Shown: positions 1 to 11,905, counted from the stretch's first letter. The stretch is DNA of 64,000 nucleotides from Eupeodes corollae (GCF_945859685.1 NC_079147.1:192555174-192619173), one strand, 5' to 3'. Numbers and translations: made by a program. Notes: generated from the sequence alone by a model not told the origin.

Positions 1-60
1 AAGACTTTAAATTCATTCTCGTTTTTTAAATTTTGATTTTAATCTCTTTATGGCTGACAT

Positions 61-161
61 CGAAATTCGGTGTGCCAGATCTATGGGCCACCTTCTTATC
101 GAATCTGTTATTAAAATCAATCTATCACGAAATTCGGTGTGCCAGGTTTATGGGGCACCTT
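61..161. repeat. 34-bp direct repeat, 67 bp apart
   Basis: The segment at 61-94 recurs at 128-161 with four mismatches; both begin CGAAATTCGGTGTGCCAG and end in a GGxxACCTT-type stretch. This gives about one and a half units of a 67-bp tandem repeat. No coding signal runs through it. Whether more units lie to the left cannot be seen. Confidence 0.7.
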
Positions 162-620
162 ATGATATTTTGTGGTGTAGTGAGATTTCACTTAAGAATT
201 CAAAGCATAAAAGTGAATGCAAAGACTTAAAATGAATGCAAATATTTCAAGTAAAAGTGTAAGGACAAGTCCCAAATGAATTTAATTAATTTATTTTAAT
301 CAAACGATTGAAGAAACTATGATTGTAGACTTTTTAAGGTCGAATGATTGGTGATTGCAAAATGTGAAACCCCAATCTCTAGGTGAAATCAATGAGTGAA
401 ATCTTTTTGCTGACGTAGAAATTCCCAGTTCACAAAGAAAGCCTTGTACTTCGAATCCAAACCAAAAATACTATCATGTTAACGATCCTAATAAACTAAA
501 GCAGAAACTTAAGGACAATCCAATAATATTAGATGCAAACGTACCATGTTAAGACATGCACACAAACTAAATAAGCAAAATAAATACTTACATCAAAAGC
601 ACAAAAACAAAGAAACCAAG
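162..620. other. No gene recognised (about 460 bp)
   Basis: AT-rich sequence with no recognisable coding, RNA or repeat signal. The right edge abuts the first LINE-like translation at about 620. Confidence 0.5.
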
Positions 621-2210
621 ATCTGACTGAAGCGCGCGTTGAATGGATAAGTAACGAACTGTTATCCTTGATTAAAGATAAAGACAAATAATTTAGCAAA
701 TTGTGTAAGGATCCAAATAATATTTATATGGAGCGACAGTACAAATATCTCAGAAATCAAGAGACAATTCGAACACAACGAACGAAACAAAATTATTTGG
801 GAATTAATTTGAAAAATCTTTAACTATAGTTTATTATATAATAAACTCAAAAAGAATACGGATTGTCCATTGCTGAAAAATTGCTCAGGGAAAGAAAAAC
901 TTGGTAAAATCAATGAACTAAACAAATTCTTCTCTAGCATAGGCAAAACATTCATCTCGAAATTTACATCTGAAAATATCGTCTTCCCAACTCAAAGGCA
1001 ACTAGTTTTGTAATCGAACCGACATCACCTGGTGACATCTAAAATGTCATTTCTGGATTGAAGCCATCAAAAGCTAAGGAATTAATTCAGAAATGCAAAG
1101 AAGGGTTGTGTGTTTCGATTACAACATTCATCAACAAATCCTTTAAAGTTGGTTACGTTCCAAGTATGATGAAAATAGGTCGAGTTAACCCTGTCTATAA
1201 GAATGGTGATCGAAAAAGTTATTAACAACCAATTACTCAAAACCTATCAAGCACAACACAATATGGTTTCCGGAAAAAATCTGACACAAAAACAGCACTG
1301 GTAGACATGATGTCACAACTTCAAAAGAATAAAGACAATCGCAACCTTGCAAGCGCTCTTTTCATAGAGTTGTCAATAGCAATCGACACCGTCAACCCTT
1401 AAATCCTGCTACGAACGCTTCTCCCTCTAGGAGTAAGAGGTTTTTCATTTAATTGTCGAAAATCGACAACAGTACATAAGTTTGGACGAATTTAAAATCC
1501 ATAAGCAACCAGTTGAGATGGGGGTAGGACAAGGAAGTGCACTTACCGAACCTTTTTTGCTTATATATATTTAATATCTTACAAACTTGATTCCAAATGA
1601 ACGTTCAATATTATTTGCAGATGACATCAGTCTTATGTATTCTGCCCGAACTGCTACTGAACTCGAAGAACAGATGAATAATGATCTTGATAAAATTCAA
1701 TCTTGGATGAATGCCCAAAAATTATGTTTTAACTCGAAACAAACCAAATATATCGTCTTCAGCAAATCAAATACACCTCTAAGCATTATCTACCAAGGCT
1801 AAACTGTGGAACAAGATAGTCAGTTTAAATATCTTGGACGTTGGGTGGACTTATCACTGAACTGGAAATACCACATATCAAAACTTTGGAAAAAAACTTT
1901 TCTAGAGGGCGTTTTCGGTCGAATTCGTAGTAACGTACCTGAAGGTCTAAAAACACAAATTTACTTTGCCCTTTTTCATAGTCTTCTGACGTACGGAATC
2001 AATGTGTGGGGTACAGCAGTTCACAGCTTGATTCAAAGTTTACAATTAAAAAAAAATGTAGACAGTTTAGGAAAAATGACAGGTACATTTTTGAAAACAA
2101 TCGAGTTATCATATTTAAAAAATATAAAAAAACTCACGTTAAACGGATTTAAAAAAAAACATAATTGCCCAGTTTTAACTCAATCGAAACAAGCCTTTGA
2201 AATGTAGGGC
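620..2210 (+). pseudogene. Degenerate CR1/L2-type LINE, reverse transcriptase ORF2
   Basis: A non-LTR retrotransposon ORF2 remnant read across several frames. The region between endonuclease and RT is visible at about 630-960 (WISNELLSLIKDKDK; YKYLRNQETIRTQRTKQNY; INELNKFFSSIG). RT palm remnants follow: QYGFRKKSDTKTALVDMM near 1260 and a degraded FIELSIAIDTV, equivalent to the FIDLSKAFDTV box, near 1360. The catalytic box ILFADDIS lies in an open stretch at 1587-1802. RT thumb sequence (YLGRWVDLSLNWKYHIS, then LLTYGINVWG) runs from 1806 to about 2070. There are many stops and frameshifts, so the copy is dead. The 5' part (most of the endonuclease) is missing, as is usual for 5'-truncated LINEs. 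Clade assignment within CR1/L2 (Kiri-like) is by motif style only. Confidence 0.82.
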
Positions 2211-2489
2211 CCAGAATAAATAAATATTTGATCTTTTCTTAGAAATAAATTTTATGAAAATAATTTTAAGCATTACTAAAGTTTTTCGAAATTCGAAATT
2301 GCGTGAATCAAAAATTTTAGTTGTTTCTGACAGCAAACAACTTTTTGGAAAATGTCGTTAAATTACTAACAAATCTTTAGATGAAATTTTTAATTATACA
2401 ACTTAATTGTATAAGCTTTTTGCCTCATATTTTTTTTTTTATAATTAGCAAACACTAAAAGGGCTTTTTATACCTTTAATATGCCAAAG
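2211..2489. other. AT-rich LINE tail and junction
   Basis: AT-rich sequence between the plus-strand LINE above and the minus-strand LINE below. It probably includes the 3' UTR of both, but no tail or target-site duplication could be defined. Confidence 0.35.
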
Positions 2490-3990
2490 ACACAGTGTGA
2501 GCATTAGGAAAAGAGGGAAGGGTTGGATAGGAAGTGTCGGTGTTCATTGGTTTTAAATTTCTGAACATTGCAATGACAGGGAAAGATAGAGCGTGGCAAG
2601 GCGTTCCGCATTCGTCTAGTACGGCTAAAATATGAATTTCTGTACTTCATAATAGGTATGGCCAAAGTTAGGCTTAAGGGTAAACTGATGGGCATTCCTA
2701 GAAGCGCGGGTATCACGGTTAAATTGTTTAAGTGGAGGAATGCAACTGGCTATTTCACAAGAGCATAGTCCGTTAAAATAACGTTAAAAAAGGGTGAGGC
2801 AAGAAGTATTGTAAGCGAGTCTATGATGTTTATGTCACCAATCATTTTAAAAGCTCTTTGAATACTGTCCAACAGGCTTTAATAAGTAACTGAGCACCAG
2901 CCCAGAGATGAGAGTTATATTCAAGTTTCGGACGTATATAGGTTTTGTAGATTTGAGCCAAATCAGAAGGGGAGAAACATTTTTTGCAACGTCTCAAAAA
3001 ACCCAGACATCTTGCGGCATTTTTTTCAACATCGCGTATCTAGTCGCTCTACAAAGGTGGTTGCTGATGCACAATCCGAGGATGTCGAGATTATCCGCTT
3101 CGTGTCACTCATAGATAGTGGCAAACAGGGTTTATCTCGCTTTAACGATACAAGATAGCGTTGGGTTTTCGAAGCATTAAATTCCACACAATTTTTTATT
3201 CTCCATTGTACAATGCTGTGTAGGTCGGAATTACATGAGCTAATAGGAGGGTTGTCAGTCTGGAAACGAATATGAAAAGCTAAGAGTGCTATCATCAGCG
3301 AGACAATGTATTAGATTAGCATAGCAGACAGAAGATCGTTTATAAAAATGAGGAAGAGTGTCGGAGACAAAACGGAGCCCTGGGGCACACCAGCATTTAT
3401 TTTATGAGTTTCAGACTTGAATCCGTCCAAAACAACTTGTATTGATAGGTTCGAAAGAACATTTCTAATCCAACGGAAAAGAGATTCGCCGATACCGAAA
3501 GCACTTATTTTCGGTAAAAGAGCAAGATGCCAGACTTTATCAAACCCCTTAGAAATAACAAGTGCAATAATCTTACTTTCTCCAAAACGATGTAGAGACT
3601 TGTTCCACTGTTCGGTTAGATGTAGCATGAGATCCTATTGGTGCGAAAGCCGTATTTCCGGTCATTAAGAAGCTTCCGTTCCTCAAGATATTTCTTAACC
3701 TAATAATTAATCAGCGTTTCCATGACCTTGGAAAGAAGGGATGTTAGAGCTGTTGGTCGGTTATTTGTGGGACAAGAAGATTCGTTTTTTTTTGTGTGCA
3801 AGAATAGGATAGATGGAAAAGCTTTGGATAATAAGATAGATAAATTGATATTAGTTTTGATATGTATTAGCGGATTGCTTCGCACGACCCCATCTGTGGC
3901 ACTGCACACCTTCCCTTACCTACTTCCAGATTTCTATACCTTCCAGATCGTTTTTGGAAGGATAGGGCATTCCTAGAAGGCTAGTCAAGT
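2490..3990 (-). pseudogene. LINE family A, copy 1 (CR1/Jockey superfamily RT)
   Basis: Minus-strand non-LTR reverse transcriptase fragment. Reading right to left: an RT finger fragment ending LLSKVMETLINY (3700-3909); a palm box with GFDKVWH and GVPQGSVLSPTLFLIF (3311-3628); the catalytic CLADDSTLSFSYSFPD frame at about 3270-3306, shifted one frame from the previous box; NCVEFNASKTQRYLVSL (3026-3295); and the C-terminal FSRTRRMRNALPRSIFP (2504-2716). The endonuclease is missing. Frameshifts separate every block. The same family recurs at 42.0-43.5 kb (-) and 56.5-58.5 kb (+), with the same order of motifs, so the assignment rests on mutual similarity within the window as well as RT motifs. 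Confidence 0.85.
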
Positions 3991-4490
3991 ACTTTTACAC
4001 AGATAGATCAAAAACAAGTGCAGAGTGGAGGTGTTTACTCTGAACGACTGAAATTAAGTCTCTCATTATAGTTGTCATTGTCATGATCATTGTAGCCGTG
4101 TTCAAGGTTCCGCATAGAAGTTCATTGATATTCATATTGTTATCATTAAACAATTCGATTCTAACATTAATAATAATTTGTTAAGTAAGTGATATAAACA
4201 TGAGCAAAGGTTATTTCAACGGATTATGGAGAAGAACCGAGTGCAAACAGACCTCAACAACTTTAAACATTTTTATTTCCAGCACGCCTCACTTTTTGTC
4301 ACTTGTTGATTCCAAAATTCCAAAAATCTCGAAAACATATGACATTTTCAACACACCCCACACACAAAAACCAAAAAGAATCTCATCAAAATGAAACATC
4401 TTGTGCACCAAAATTTGCACACAAGACTAAAAATAGAAATCCAAGCATGTGCCTTACACAAAAAATATTGTCTGTCCCAAGTCTACTATT

Positions 4491-4525
4491 TTCTTGGCTT
4501 GACTTGACTTGGCTTGGCTTGGCAT
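4491..4525. repeat. Short CTTGG/CTTGA simple repeat
   Basis: Imperfect pentamer tract of CTTGG and CTTGA units (about seven units) directly visible in the sequence. Confidence 0.75.
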
Positions 4526-5573
4526 ACTAAACGATCACAGACACCCAAATGTGTTAGTTTTTTAAGTGTGTGTCTTGAAAATTGTATTCTCAATAAAATG
4601 GGCATTTTTAGAAGAACAACAAAAATAAAACACATGTCTTCACTCCAACATAATTTCCATCTGCATAAATGTAAATTATGTATAGAATGTGTAAAATATG
4701 AATGATGCCCTTAACGCCCAGCTCTAAAGTACCTACTTATACCAACAAGACTGAACAAAAAAAAATCAAAATCTTTTCCTTCATCCGACTTAACACATTT
4801 CAAGTCATGAGAGAAAGGTTAATCGGCTAACGATTATATTTGCCTTATAAGTTTGGCCTCTCATACCAGGGAGGGTTTAACATAGTTTTCGTCTTTTTTC
4901 CTATTCTCAAATAAATCAAAAGAATGGATTTAGGTACTAAAGGAGACACTTGCTTTGTCACATTTTCTTAGAAAAAATAAATCCTCATCGACCTCCAACT
5001 CCGACTCCGACAAGGACATTTTTTCTTCTATAAGTGGTTTCGTTTGAATATGAGGAAATGAGTCTTGTCTATGAAGCATAAAATAACATCACCCCCATCA
5101 TAAAGTCACTTTTAGTCTTCATATAAAGGGTGACCATTCATGAGGACAAATTAAGTTCAATAAAACAGATCGTCTATACAAAAGTCATACAACAACACAA
5201 AAAAAAGAAGTCTGTTGATTTATATCTCAACATGCCTTCAGCTTGTTCCTCGCTCTTTTCATCCAAGATAACCCAAGTATACCCTGAGATCCAAGACACG
5301 GGGCAAACTGTGTAAAATGTGTGGTTAAATTATTATGTGAGATCATGATGTGTGTAGTGAATGTGTTTGGACTGCGGGATTATTTTGGTGTCAAATCAAA
5401 ACTATGTAAATATTTCTACTTAAGGTCGTTCGTATGATCGAGAATTCAAAACCAAATCCAAACACAACTTTGTAGAGATTTCAAATTTCATGTCTGAAGT
5501 ATAAAGTATGACCAGGCTCAGAGTGTTTTTGATTTATTTCTATCCAAAGGCGCTATATGCGTCATTTTTAGTC

Positions 5574-5593
5574 TGTTGTTGTTGTTGTTGGGG
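5574..5593. repeat. (GTT)n microsatellite
   Basis: Short run of GTT trinucleotides. Confidence 0.7.
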
Positions 5594-6427
5594 GTTTCCC
5601 ATACGCAACGCACTCACCAGCAATGGGACACTCAATTAAAAGTCGTAAAACTATTAAGTTACAACATAGCTCGAGATGTGTAGTTTTTTTTTTTTTATAA
5701 TTCTTCATTTGTTTGGATGGATAATTAAGTGATTTGTTTGGAATTCATAAAATATATGAGTGGGATATTTTTTTCTTCTTTTTTTTTTTTGAAAAGTTGG
5801 AAGTTGAATGAAGACCAAACAAAAAGTGTAAAGAGATTGGAGGCTGATTTTTGGGTAAATTATGATGTCAATTCAAAAACATTGTTGTGTTTTTTTTTTT
5901 TTTGGATTCAGAGGAGAAAGATGATATAGGCTCATTGAAGAGGTGACTATGATAAATATTGAATGTGATTTATTTGTTTTTTTTTTTAACTCTTTTGAAT
6001 ATGTATATTGTATATCTCTTATTTCAAGTTCAAGATTCTGTATAAGAAGAAGATAGTTTGAGGAGACATATGGCACGAGTGGTGTTAGGTGGTGATTGTT
6101 GAAGGCTGGTGACATTTTTGTTTTTTGTTGGTATTTGAAGATAATGAGGGAACTTTTGACGGCTTCGTTTTCTTTATTTTCTTAGGGCTAACCTATCTTC
6201 CAATTGATTTCTTATAGGTTTTTTTTTTACTGTAAAGCTTGATGCAAGAAATAGTTCCATTGCAAGTGATGTGACTATGTCAGACAACTTATATTAACAT
6301 AAGAAATGTTTCTTTTAGTTTGTTAATAAGTTATTTATCCCGGTCCTGGTGGCGTCGTATCCATTCTTCTAAGATAACGTGTAGGTTGACAAGGCTTATT
6401 TAAACCTCTTACTGATAGTTACTTCGC

Positions 6428-6733
6428 TAGTACCCGTGGCATGATGGTTAGTGCGTTGTACTGTCATGCAAGGGGTCTTGGGTTCAATCCCTGCCTGTGC
6501 CACCTTAATTTAAAAAAAAAAATAATTTTCGCGGGTACTGCCTCTTGCGAGGAATTGACAAATCCTTCAAGAGTAATTCTTGTCATGAAAAAGTGCTTTC
6601 TCAAACTAGCCGTTCGGATACGGCATAAAAATTGTAGGTCCCCTCCATTCCTGACAACATTACTCGCACACAGGAATGGTTGAGAGTTGTAAGTCACTAG
6701 GCCCTGGTTCACAACGGACTGTTGCGCCACCCC
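6428..6733 (+). mobile_element. tRNA-derived SINE, copy 1 (full length)
   Basis: The head, about 75 bp, looks like a tRNA: a 5' stem GTGGCA pairs with TGCCAC about 60 bp on, with an A-box-like TGGCATGATGGTTAGTGCG and a B-box-like GGGTTCAATCCC. The CTGTCATGC segment resembles the anticodon arm of tRNA-Asp(GUC), which is inference. It is followed by a body of about 230 bp shared with copies at 7968, 37714 and 41876 and ending GGACTGTTGCGCCACC. Internal pol III promoter boxes plus a repeated non-tRNA body define a SINE; a mature tRNA would end at the acceptor stem. The mobilising LINE partner is not identified. Confidence 0.85.
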
Positions 6734-6810
6734 ATTTGATTTTTTGATTTTTTGATAGTTACTTCTTTTATAGCTGGAAAGTCTACTTCTACAATAAGTC
6801 AATATTTTCT

Positions 6811-7672
6811 CCTATTCAACATGGGTTGTGAAAAGTAGGCCGTTGACTACAAACCTTTAAGAATTCGTTTTTGATGACTTTTGAGAATTAATATGAAGTT
6901 AACACGATATACGCTGTTTTTACCAAAGCTTTTGATAAAATTTGTCACATTATATTTGCTTCAAATGTAAGGCTTTTGGGTTTTCACCAAATTTTTTTTC
7001 TATAGTTGAGATCGAATTTACATAGGTCTTTTTCATTGTTCCTTTTTAACACTTGTATTTGTTACATCTGGGGAACCTCAAGGATGTCATCTTAGACCTT
7101 TAATAATTTCTTATTTGAAAAGACACTTCTTTGTATATGTTTGTTGATGATATGAAAATATTCAAGATCATTTCTCCGCCCATTGACTTAATCAATCTTC
7201 AAAATGATTTAAATCTGTTTTGTTCTTAGTGTGACAATAATTTTCTGGAAAAGTAAAAACATTACCTTCTTCCGAAAAGGATTATCAACAACACCAAGAA
7301 ATTATCTCCTTCTTAATGGAACTAAACAAATTGTTGAGTTGGTTCCATTTGAGACCTTGTTATGTGATATAGAGAACTTAACTTCAACTTTCACATTGAT
7401 CAAGGCATTAACAAAGCCAATCAATCCTTCGGCTTTTTAAAACATTGGTATAAGGATGACTTGAAAATCCTTATGTAGCTAAATCTCTTTATATCACTTT
7501 CCTAAGACCTATTTTTTTGGGCCCGACTCTCTTAAAGATCAAAAATAACAAGACAAACAGAAAAGACATCTGGCTTAAGTTAGCCCGTAAGTAATAGTTT
7601 AAGTTAGAGCTTGTAATATTTCGAAGTTTAAGGTTAAGTTAAAGCTTGTTATTAACAAATAAATAAATAAAT
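6811..7672 (+). pseudogene. Jockey-like LINE remnant, RT domain
   Basis: Degenerate RT in shifting frames. Visible blocks are a TTNLxEFVFD-like box (about 6860-6890), then VFTKAFDKICHI with RLLGFHQ (about 6905-7000), matching the SKAFDKVxHxxLLxKLxxLGF palm box of Jockey-group elements. The catalytic VYVDDMKIFKII lies at about 7130-7175, followed by the thumb INKANQSFGFLKHWYKD (about 7405-7460). It ends near 7672 in an (AAATA)n-type tail after a TTAAGTT-rich 3' region. Many stops are present. The same VDDMxIFK style occurs in the LINE at 27.85 kb, suggesting a related family. Confidence 0.72.
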
Positions 7673-7967
7673 ACTTCTGGAGTACAATGTTGATATGGAT
7701 GTGGTTAAAAGACTATGCTTGCAGTAGATCTTTTTTTTTAAATAAGTAAGGGTACTCAAGAAGTGTTTAGCTCACTTTTCTTGGCCAAGTCGTAGTGGAA
7801 ATATATCGAAAGGAAGAAGGTTTAATTTTTAACTTTGCTTTACTTTCACTTACATATATCCGATTCAAATAACACTACGAAATATTGATTAGTACCTATC
7901 TGAAATTCTAAAGAAGCTAAATGTGAATTTAGAGGTTACCGTGACGTGACTAATAGTCTTTTTTCAA

Positions 7968-8148
7968 GGGTATTGTCCATTACGAGGGTTCGACAAATCC
8001 TCCAAGAGTAATTCCTTTCATGAAAAGTCCTTTCTAAAATTAACTCTTTGAAGTCGGAATATAAACTGTTGGTCCCTTTCATCCTCAAATGGTTTACAAC
8101 TGTAAGTCATTAGGCCCAAATTCTATACAAGCTGTTATGCACCATCTG
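7968..8148 (+). mobile_element. tRNA-SINE, copy 3 (5'-truncated body)
   Basis: Starts at the GGTATTGTCC segment that matches the SINE body just after the tRNA head, and keeps GACAAATCC, CCAAGAGTAATTC, TCATGAAAAG, the TGTAAGTCA/TTAGGCCC block and the terminal TGTTATGCACCATC. The tRNA head is absent, so this is a truncated copy. More diverged than copies 1 and 2. Confidence 0.75.
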
Positions 8149-8764
8149 TAATTAACTATCGTTTTTACAATGTCGAAAATAACACAGTTTCAATAACTTT
8201 GTATGTGCGGTTTGAAATCTGCTACCGAAACATTAAAAATAAAGCGAAAAACATTCAGTAAGCAGGCTCTATCGAATGAAAGAGCTTATGTGCGCTTACA
8301 AAATTAGGTTGTTTGTGATTCGCTAATTTGCAATCTAAATATTTTCTTCATCAATTTCATGCCTTCTAGAACTTCTTAGAACTATTAACTAAACAAGCCA
8401 ATCTGTTTTTAATATTCATCAAGTAAAGTACAAACTAGGATAACTGATTCAATACTGTGGCACGTGATACTTGAACTATTCTAACTATTAAGAAGCTTCT
8501 CATGAAGATAAACCTGTCACTATATTTCTACTATTTGGCCAAGGTATTTGTGTTCAAATGTTAAGCCTTACGTGTGGTCAACATACAAGGCTCTATCTTA
8601 CACTGATCCATTTATTTATATTGATTGGTAAAATTTTCTAAATTTGTATTTCCTACAAACTTTATACTTAAATTAACTTAGGTTAAATATTTAATTGTTC
8701 TGAATTTTAATGTTGCCCTACAACTTTTCCAACACAACAAATTTGTGTAATATTCCTATTTTAT
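8149..8764. other. No gene recognised (about 600 bp)
   Basis: AT-rich sequence without recognisable coding or repeat features. Confidence 0.45.
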
Positions 8765-9880
8765 AAAGCGTTAGACACTCTCCTCCATCTGACACCCCTA
8801 GACATCTTCAGTAAACAAGTGGCAGCGAGTACAGCGATAAGACTCGACGCCTCATTTCAATGGACCAACAACAATGTAGAAAACTCCATCATTTTGAACC
8901 CCTTTGGTTTTCTACCAAAGTACATAGACTACACTATTCCTAAACCCCTATTTGGAAAAAAACTTCCAGGTATCCATTCCATCCAGAGATGAATGGGAAA
9001 ACAAAAAACTCCTCGATGACAAATGCATCCATTTTTATACAGATGGATCCAAGACAGAAAAGCTTAATCTAAGCATCTCATTCCGCCTCCTTAATCATTG
9101 TAGCGTCTTCCAAGCGGAAATTTTAGCGATCAAAGAAGTTCTCTCCTGGCTAAGAGAAAACGTGATATCAACTTCTGATATACGCATCTTCTCTGACAGT
9201 CAGGCTGCTATTAAATCTATTGATAGTGTGTCAACCAAATCTCAAACGGCCCTCGATTGTCGATCGTCTCTTATGGAGATGGCGCAGCAATTTAACATTC
9301 AGCTCTGTTGGGTGCCGGTCCACAAAGACGTCACGGAAAATTGTAGAGCTGATGAACTCGTTAAAAATGGAACCGTCATACCTTTTGCACCTGAAAGGGA
9401 GAAGATAGGTATACCGATAGCTACATGTAAACTTCTGCTAAGAGAAACAGCTTTTGCGATAGCAAACTCTAGGTGGCACAATTTGCCAACATGCGCAGCC
9501 ACAAAAGTCATATGGCCTTCACTGGACCTTAAGCGCTCTAAAGACTTGTTATCTCAAAGGAGGCTTCATATTAGCTCCCTAATAGGTGTCCTTCCGAGAC
9601 ACTGTCTTATAGGCCGGCACGCAATACGACTTGTTGTAGCCTCAAATGACTTCTGTAATAGCTGTATGGACGAAGATGAAGAGGAAACAATGTCCCACCT
9701 CCTCTGCACTTGCCCTGCTCTTTCACTCAGACGCAAACTTCTAAACTAGCTAAAAAGGATATCAAATATCTTTTTCGCTTTATAAAAAGCTCAAAATGGT
9801 TCGACTATTGGGTAGTAATTCTCTAGATTCATGTGGTATCACAATGTGCCTTTCTTTTGGCCTAACCTAACCTAACCTAA
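8765..9880 (+). pseudogene. I/LOA-type LINE 3' fragment with RNase H domain
   Basis: The 3' end of a non-LTR retrotransposon that carries RNase H. The ORF begins truncated at about 8770 (FSKQVAASTAIRL, a linker typical between RT and RNase H in I/LOA/R1-group elements). It shifts frame near 8955 and stays open to 9749. RNase H residues are visible: FYTDGS (first Asp), FQAEILAIKE (Glu), IFSDSQAAIKS (second Asp), and the VPVHKDVTENCRADELV block, where VPGHxGIxGNExADxLA is expected, so the Gly of PGH is lost but the last Asp is kept. A Cys/His cluster (CNSCMDEDEEETMSHLLCTCP) follows at the C-terminus, as in I-type elements. The element ends in a (CCTAA)4 tail at 9861-9880. Dead by 5' truncation and frameshift. 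Confidence 0.85.
9861..9880 (+). repeat. (CCTAA)4 tail
   Basis: Four perfect CCTAA units just downstream of the RNase H ORF. The unit is the complement of the insect telomere motif TTAGG, but its position, about 110 bp after the stop codon, fits a LINE 3' tail better than a telomere. Confidence 0.85.
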
Positions 9881-9959
9881 TTTTTATATTTTTTCGAAGT
9901 TTTACAAAATATTCATACAATTTTTTTGTGTGTGTCAATATCTTTCTGTTGTCCTAATG

Positions 9960-10150
9960 CCTAAGTCGTAAAATATTTGTTATCATTTTTGTGTTGTTTT
10001 TGTAGGTTTTGTTAAAAAAGTTGTCAATTGGACGTTTCTAAAAAAATAGCTAAAACCAATAACTATAATTTGCGTATGATAAAATACAATTGATTTCTAT
10101 ATCTTTTCTTGTTCCCGAGATTTTCAACCGAAAACCAATTTTTACCAATT
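9960..10150. repeat. Dispersed repeat, copy 1
   Basis: Shares a series of blocks with 52370-52560: TTTTTGTxGxTTTTGT, AAAAAAGTTGTC, GATAAAATxxxxTTGATTTC and ATATCT. No coding signal. Probably a non-autonomous repeat of unknown class. The rest of 9881-10415 is AT-rich and unassigned. Confidence 0.45.
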
Positions 10151-10415
10151 TCAGTAACATTTTCTGAAATTTTGTATTACTTATAATTAAAATAAAGAAA
10201 ATGATAATTATGTAATTCTAAAATCAAGTGGAACATCAGTTTTACCAATTTCCACTTTCACTTCGATATTTGTAAAAATGTTCCCTGATGTCAAAAACGA
10301 TATTTTTGGTGCATACAATTATTTTGGAACTAATATCAGCTTTTGTTGGCAGAATGTTAGAGGTGACGAATATTTGTACAGCTTTTTTGATTTAGTTGAA
10401 TTTCTGAAGTACGTA

Positions 10416-11905
10416 CAGTGTTCCAAAAAAGTTATGGTACAGAAAACATTTTAAGCTACAAAGCTTTTAATATCTAACAATAACTAAAAGTTTCACAAAT
10501 TTTTAACTTAATTTAGCAGATAAACATTTGTTCCTAATCTCAATAACAAGAACGGAAATATTTTGCCATAAATAAATACGTTAAACTCTTGAATTCTCTC
10601 CACAAAAGTCATAATACACTTTGCAACTCTTTTATTTTTTTAAGTAACCGTGCAACTGCAAATGGTGCAACGGAGCAATGGTTTGAGCTGAAACTTTTAA
10701 ATTTTCTGTGTAATTTTTGGTAAAAAAGTGTCAAGAAAATGGGAGGAAAGGAGCTTACACTAGAAGAAAGTCGCTTGGTTATTTATCTTAATCAAAATCA
10801 AAACAAATCGTACTCCGAAATATCAAAAATTATTTCTAGAAGCCGTTTCAACGTTCAAAACGTTAAAAAGCGCTTTAAACTCATTTCCCGGGACAAGACA
10901 AAAATCCAGCACTTGGAAGCCAAAGATCGGTTTATAAGTGCAAGTAAAATAAGTGGAGAGCTTGAAAAGTACAATAATTAAATAGTTCATCCTGAAACTT
11001 TGCGACGCACTAACGTTGAAGTCGGATTTAACTCTCGTTCACTTAGTAGGAATCTGTTAATCAGTGAGGTTAATAGAAAAAAGAGGATTGCGTTTGCAAA
11101 ACAGTACGTAAATGAGACTCCGGACTTTAAGCGCAAGGTAATTTTTTCAGACGAATCCAAGTACAACGTATTTGGCTCGGTTGGTCGCGTTAAAGCATGG
11201 CGAATGCGAGAAGAAGTTTTAAGGGCTGTAGGGCTGCATTTGGGGTCGGAAATCATGTCTTAATAGAAAATACCATTAACCACCATGTCAACCTTAATAT
11301 TCTCAAAGAGAATTTTGAGGGAAAGTGCGAGAAAACAGTTTCTTTAAAATAATTACTACTTTCAACAAGAATTGACCCAGAACACACTGCCCAAAAAGTG
11401 CGTTTATGGAATATTTAAAACATTCCCCACCTATTAGCAACCTCTCCCCAAAGCCCGGACTTGAACCCCGTTAAGCATTTGTGGTATGTTCTCAAAAAAA
11501 AAAATACAAAGTAATGTCATTCGTAACAAGACGCAGTTAAAATAAGTTTTAATCAAGGAATGGCAGAATATTGGACAAACTTGCACTGAAAATTTAGTTT
11601 ATTTAATGCTTTACAACATAATACTAAAATGGCAACTTTCAATCACAAAAACAATGTCCTAAGATGTTTTTTTTCAATTTTGTTTACAGGTGTACACTGA
11701 CTTTTGTGGAAGAAAATTCATGTTCTTGACCTATTTTTTTTTTATTTTTTGTTCCAATCATGGTTCATTTTCTTGTTGTTAAAATTCATGCGATTAAAAA
11801 TTAGTTGTTATAAAATAACAAATTTTGAAATTTCACTTTTTTGTGGAATATTTTAAGCATTATGACTAAATATTTATGCTGTACCATGACATTTGTGGAA
11901 CACTG
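10416..11905 (+). mobile_element. Tc1-family DNA transposon with TIRs and TA duplication
   Basis: Terminal inverted repeats begin CAGTGTTCC at both ends (10416 onward and the complement ending at 11905). They match over about 28 bp with a few mismatches and include TATGGTACAG/CTGTACCATG. TA flanks both ends (10414-10415 and 11906-11907), the hallmark Tc1/mariner target duplication. The 1490-bp length and the single transposase-like gene inside fit Tc1. Inactive, because the transposase is broken (see the next entry). Confidence 0.9.
10739..11620 (+). pseudogene. Tc1-like transposase, broken
   Basis: The N-terminal helix-turn-helix is readable (LTLEESRLVIYLNQNQNKSY, SEISKIISRSRFNVQNVKKR), but the linker with the usual GRPR-type hook appears deleted before AKDRFISASKISGELEK. 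A stop at 10979-10981 interrupts a frame that then continues HPETLRRTNVEVGFNSRS, NRKKRIAFAKQYVNETPDF and VIFSDESKYNVFG, the last carrying the first catalytic Asp. After a stop at 11261-11263 the frame decays. The second-Asp region (FQQ..DPEHTAQKVRLWNI) needs a frameshift near 11370. The DD34E box reads SPDLNPVKHLW, with Lys where the catalytic Glu should be. So it has at least two stops, one frameshift and a lost Glu. Confidence 0.88.

Larger units (their letters stand above)
3991..6427. other. No gene recognised (2.4 kb)
   Basis: Long AT-rich stretch with poly-T and poly-A runs. Short open frames here have no domain-like features. It contains two simple-sequence tracts listed separately. Confidence 0.5.

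Noticed and set aside
6450..6510. Functional tRNA gene
   Set aside because: The head is followed by a body shared with three other copies and has poor anticodon-stem pairing; it is a SINE head.
9861..9880. Telomere fragment (TTAGG complement)
   Set aside because: Only four units, placed right after a LINE ORF; flies lack this telomere type.
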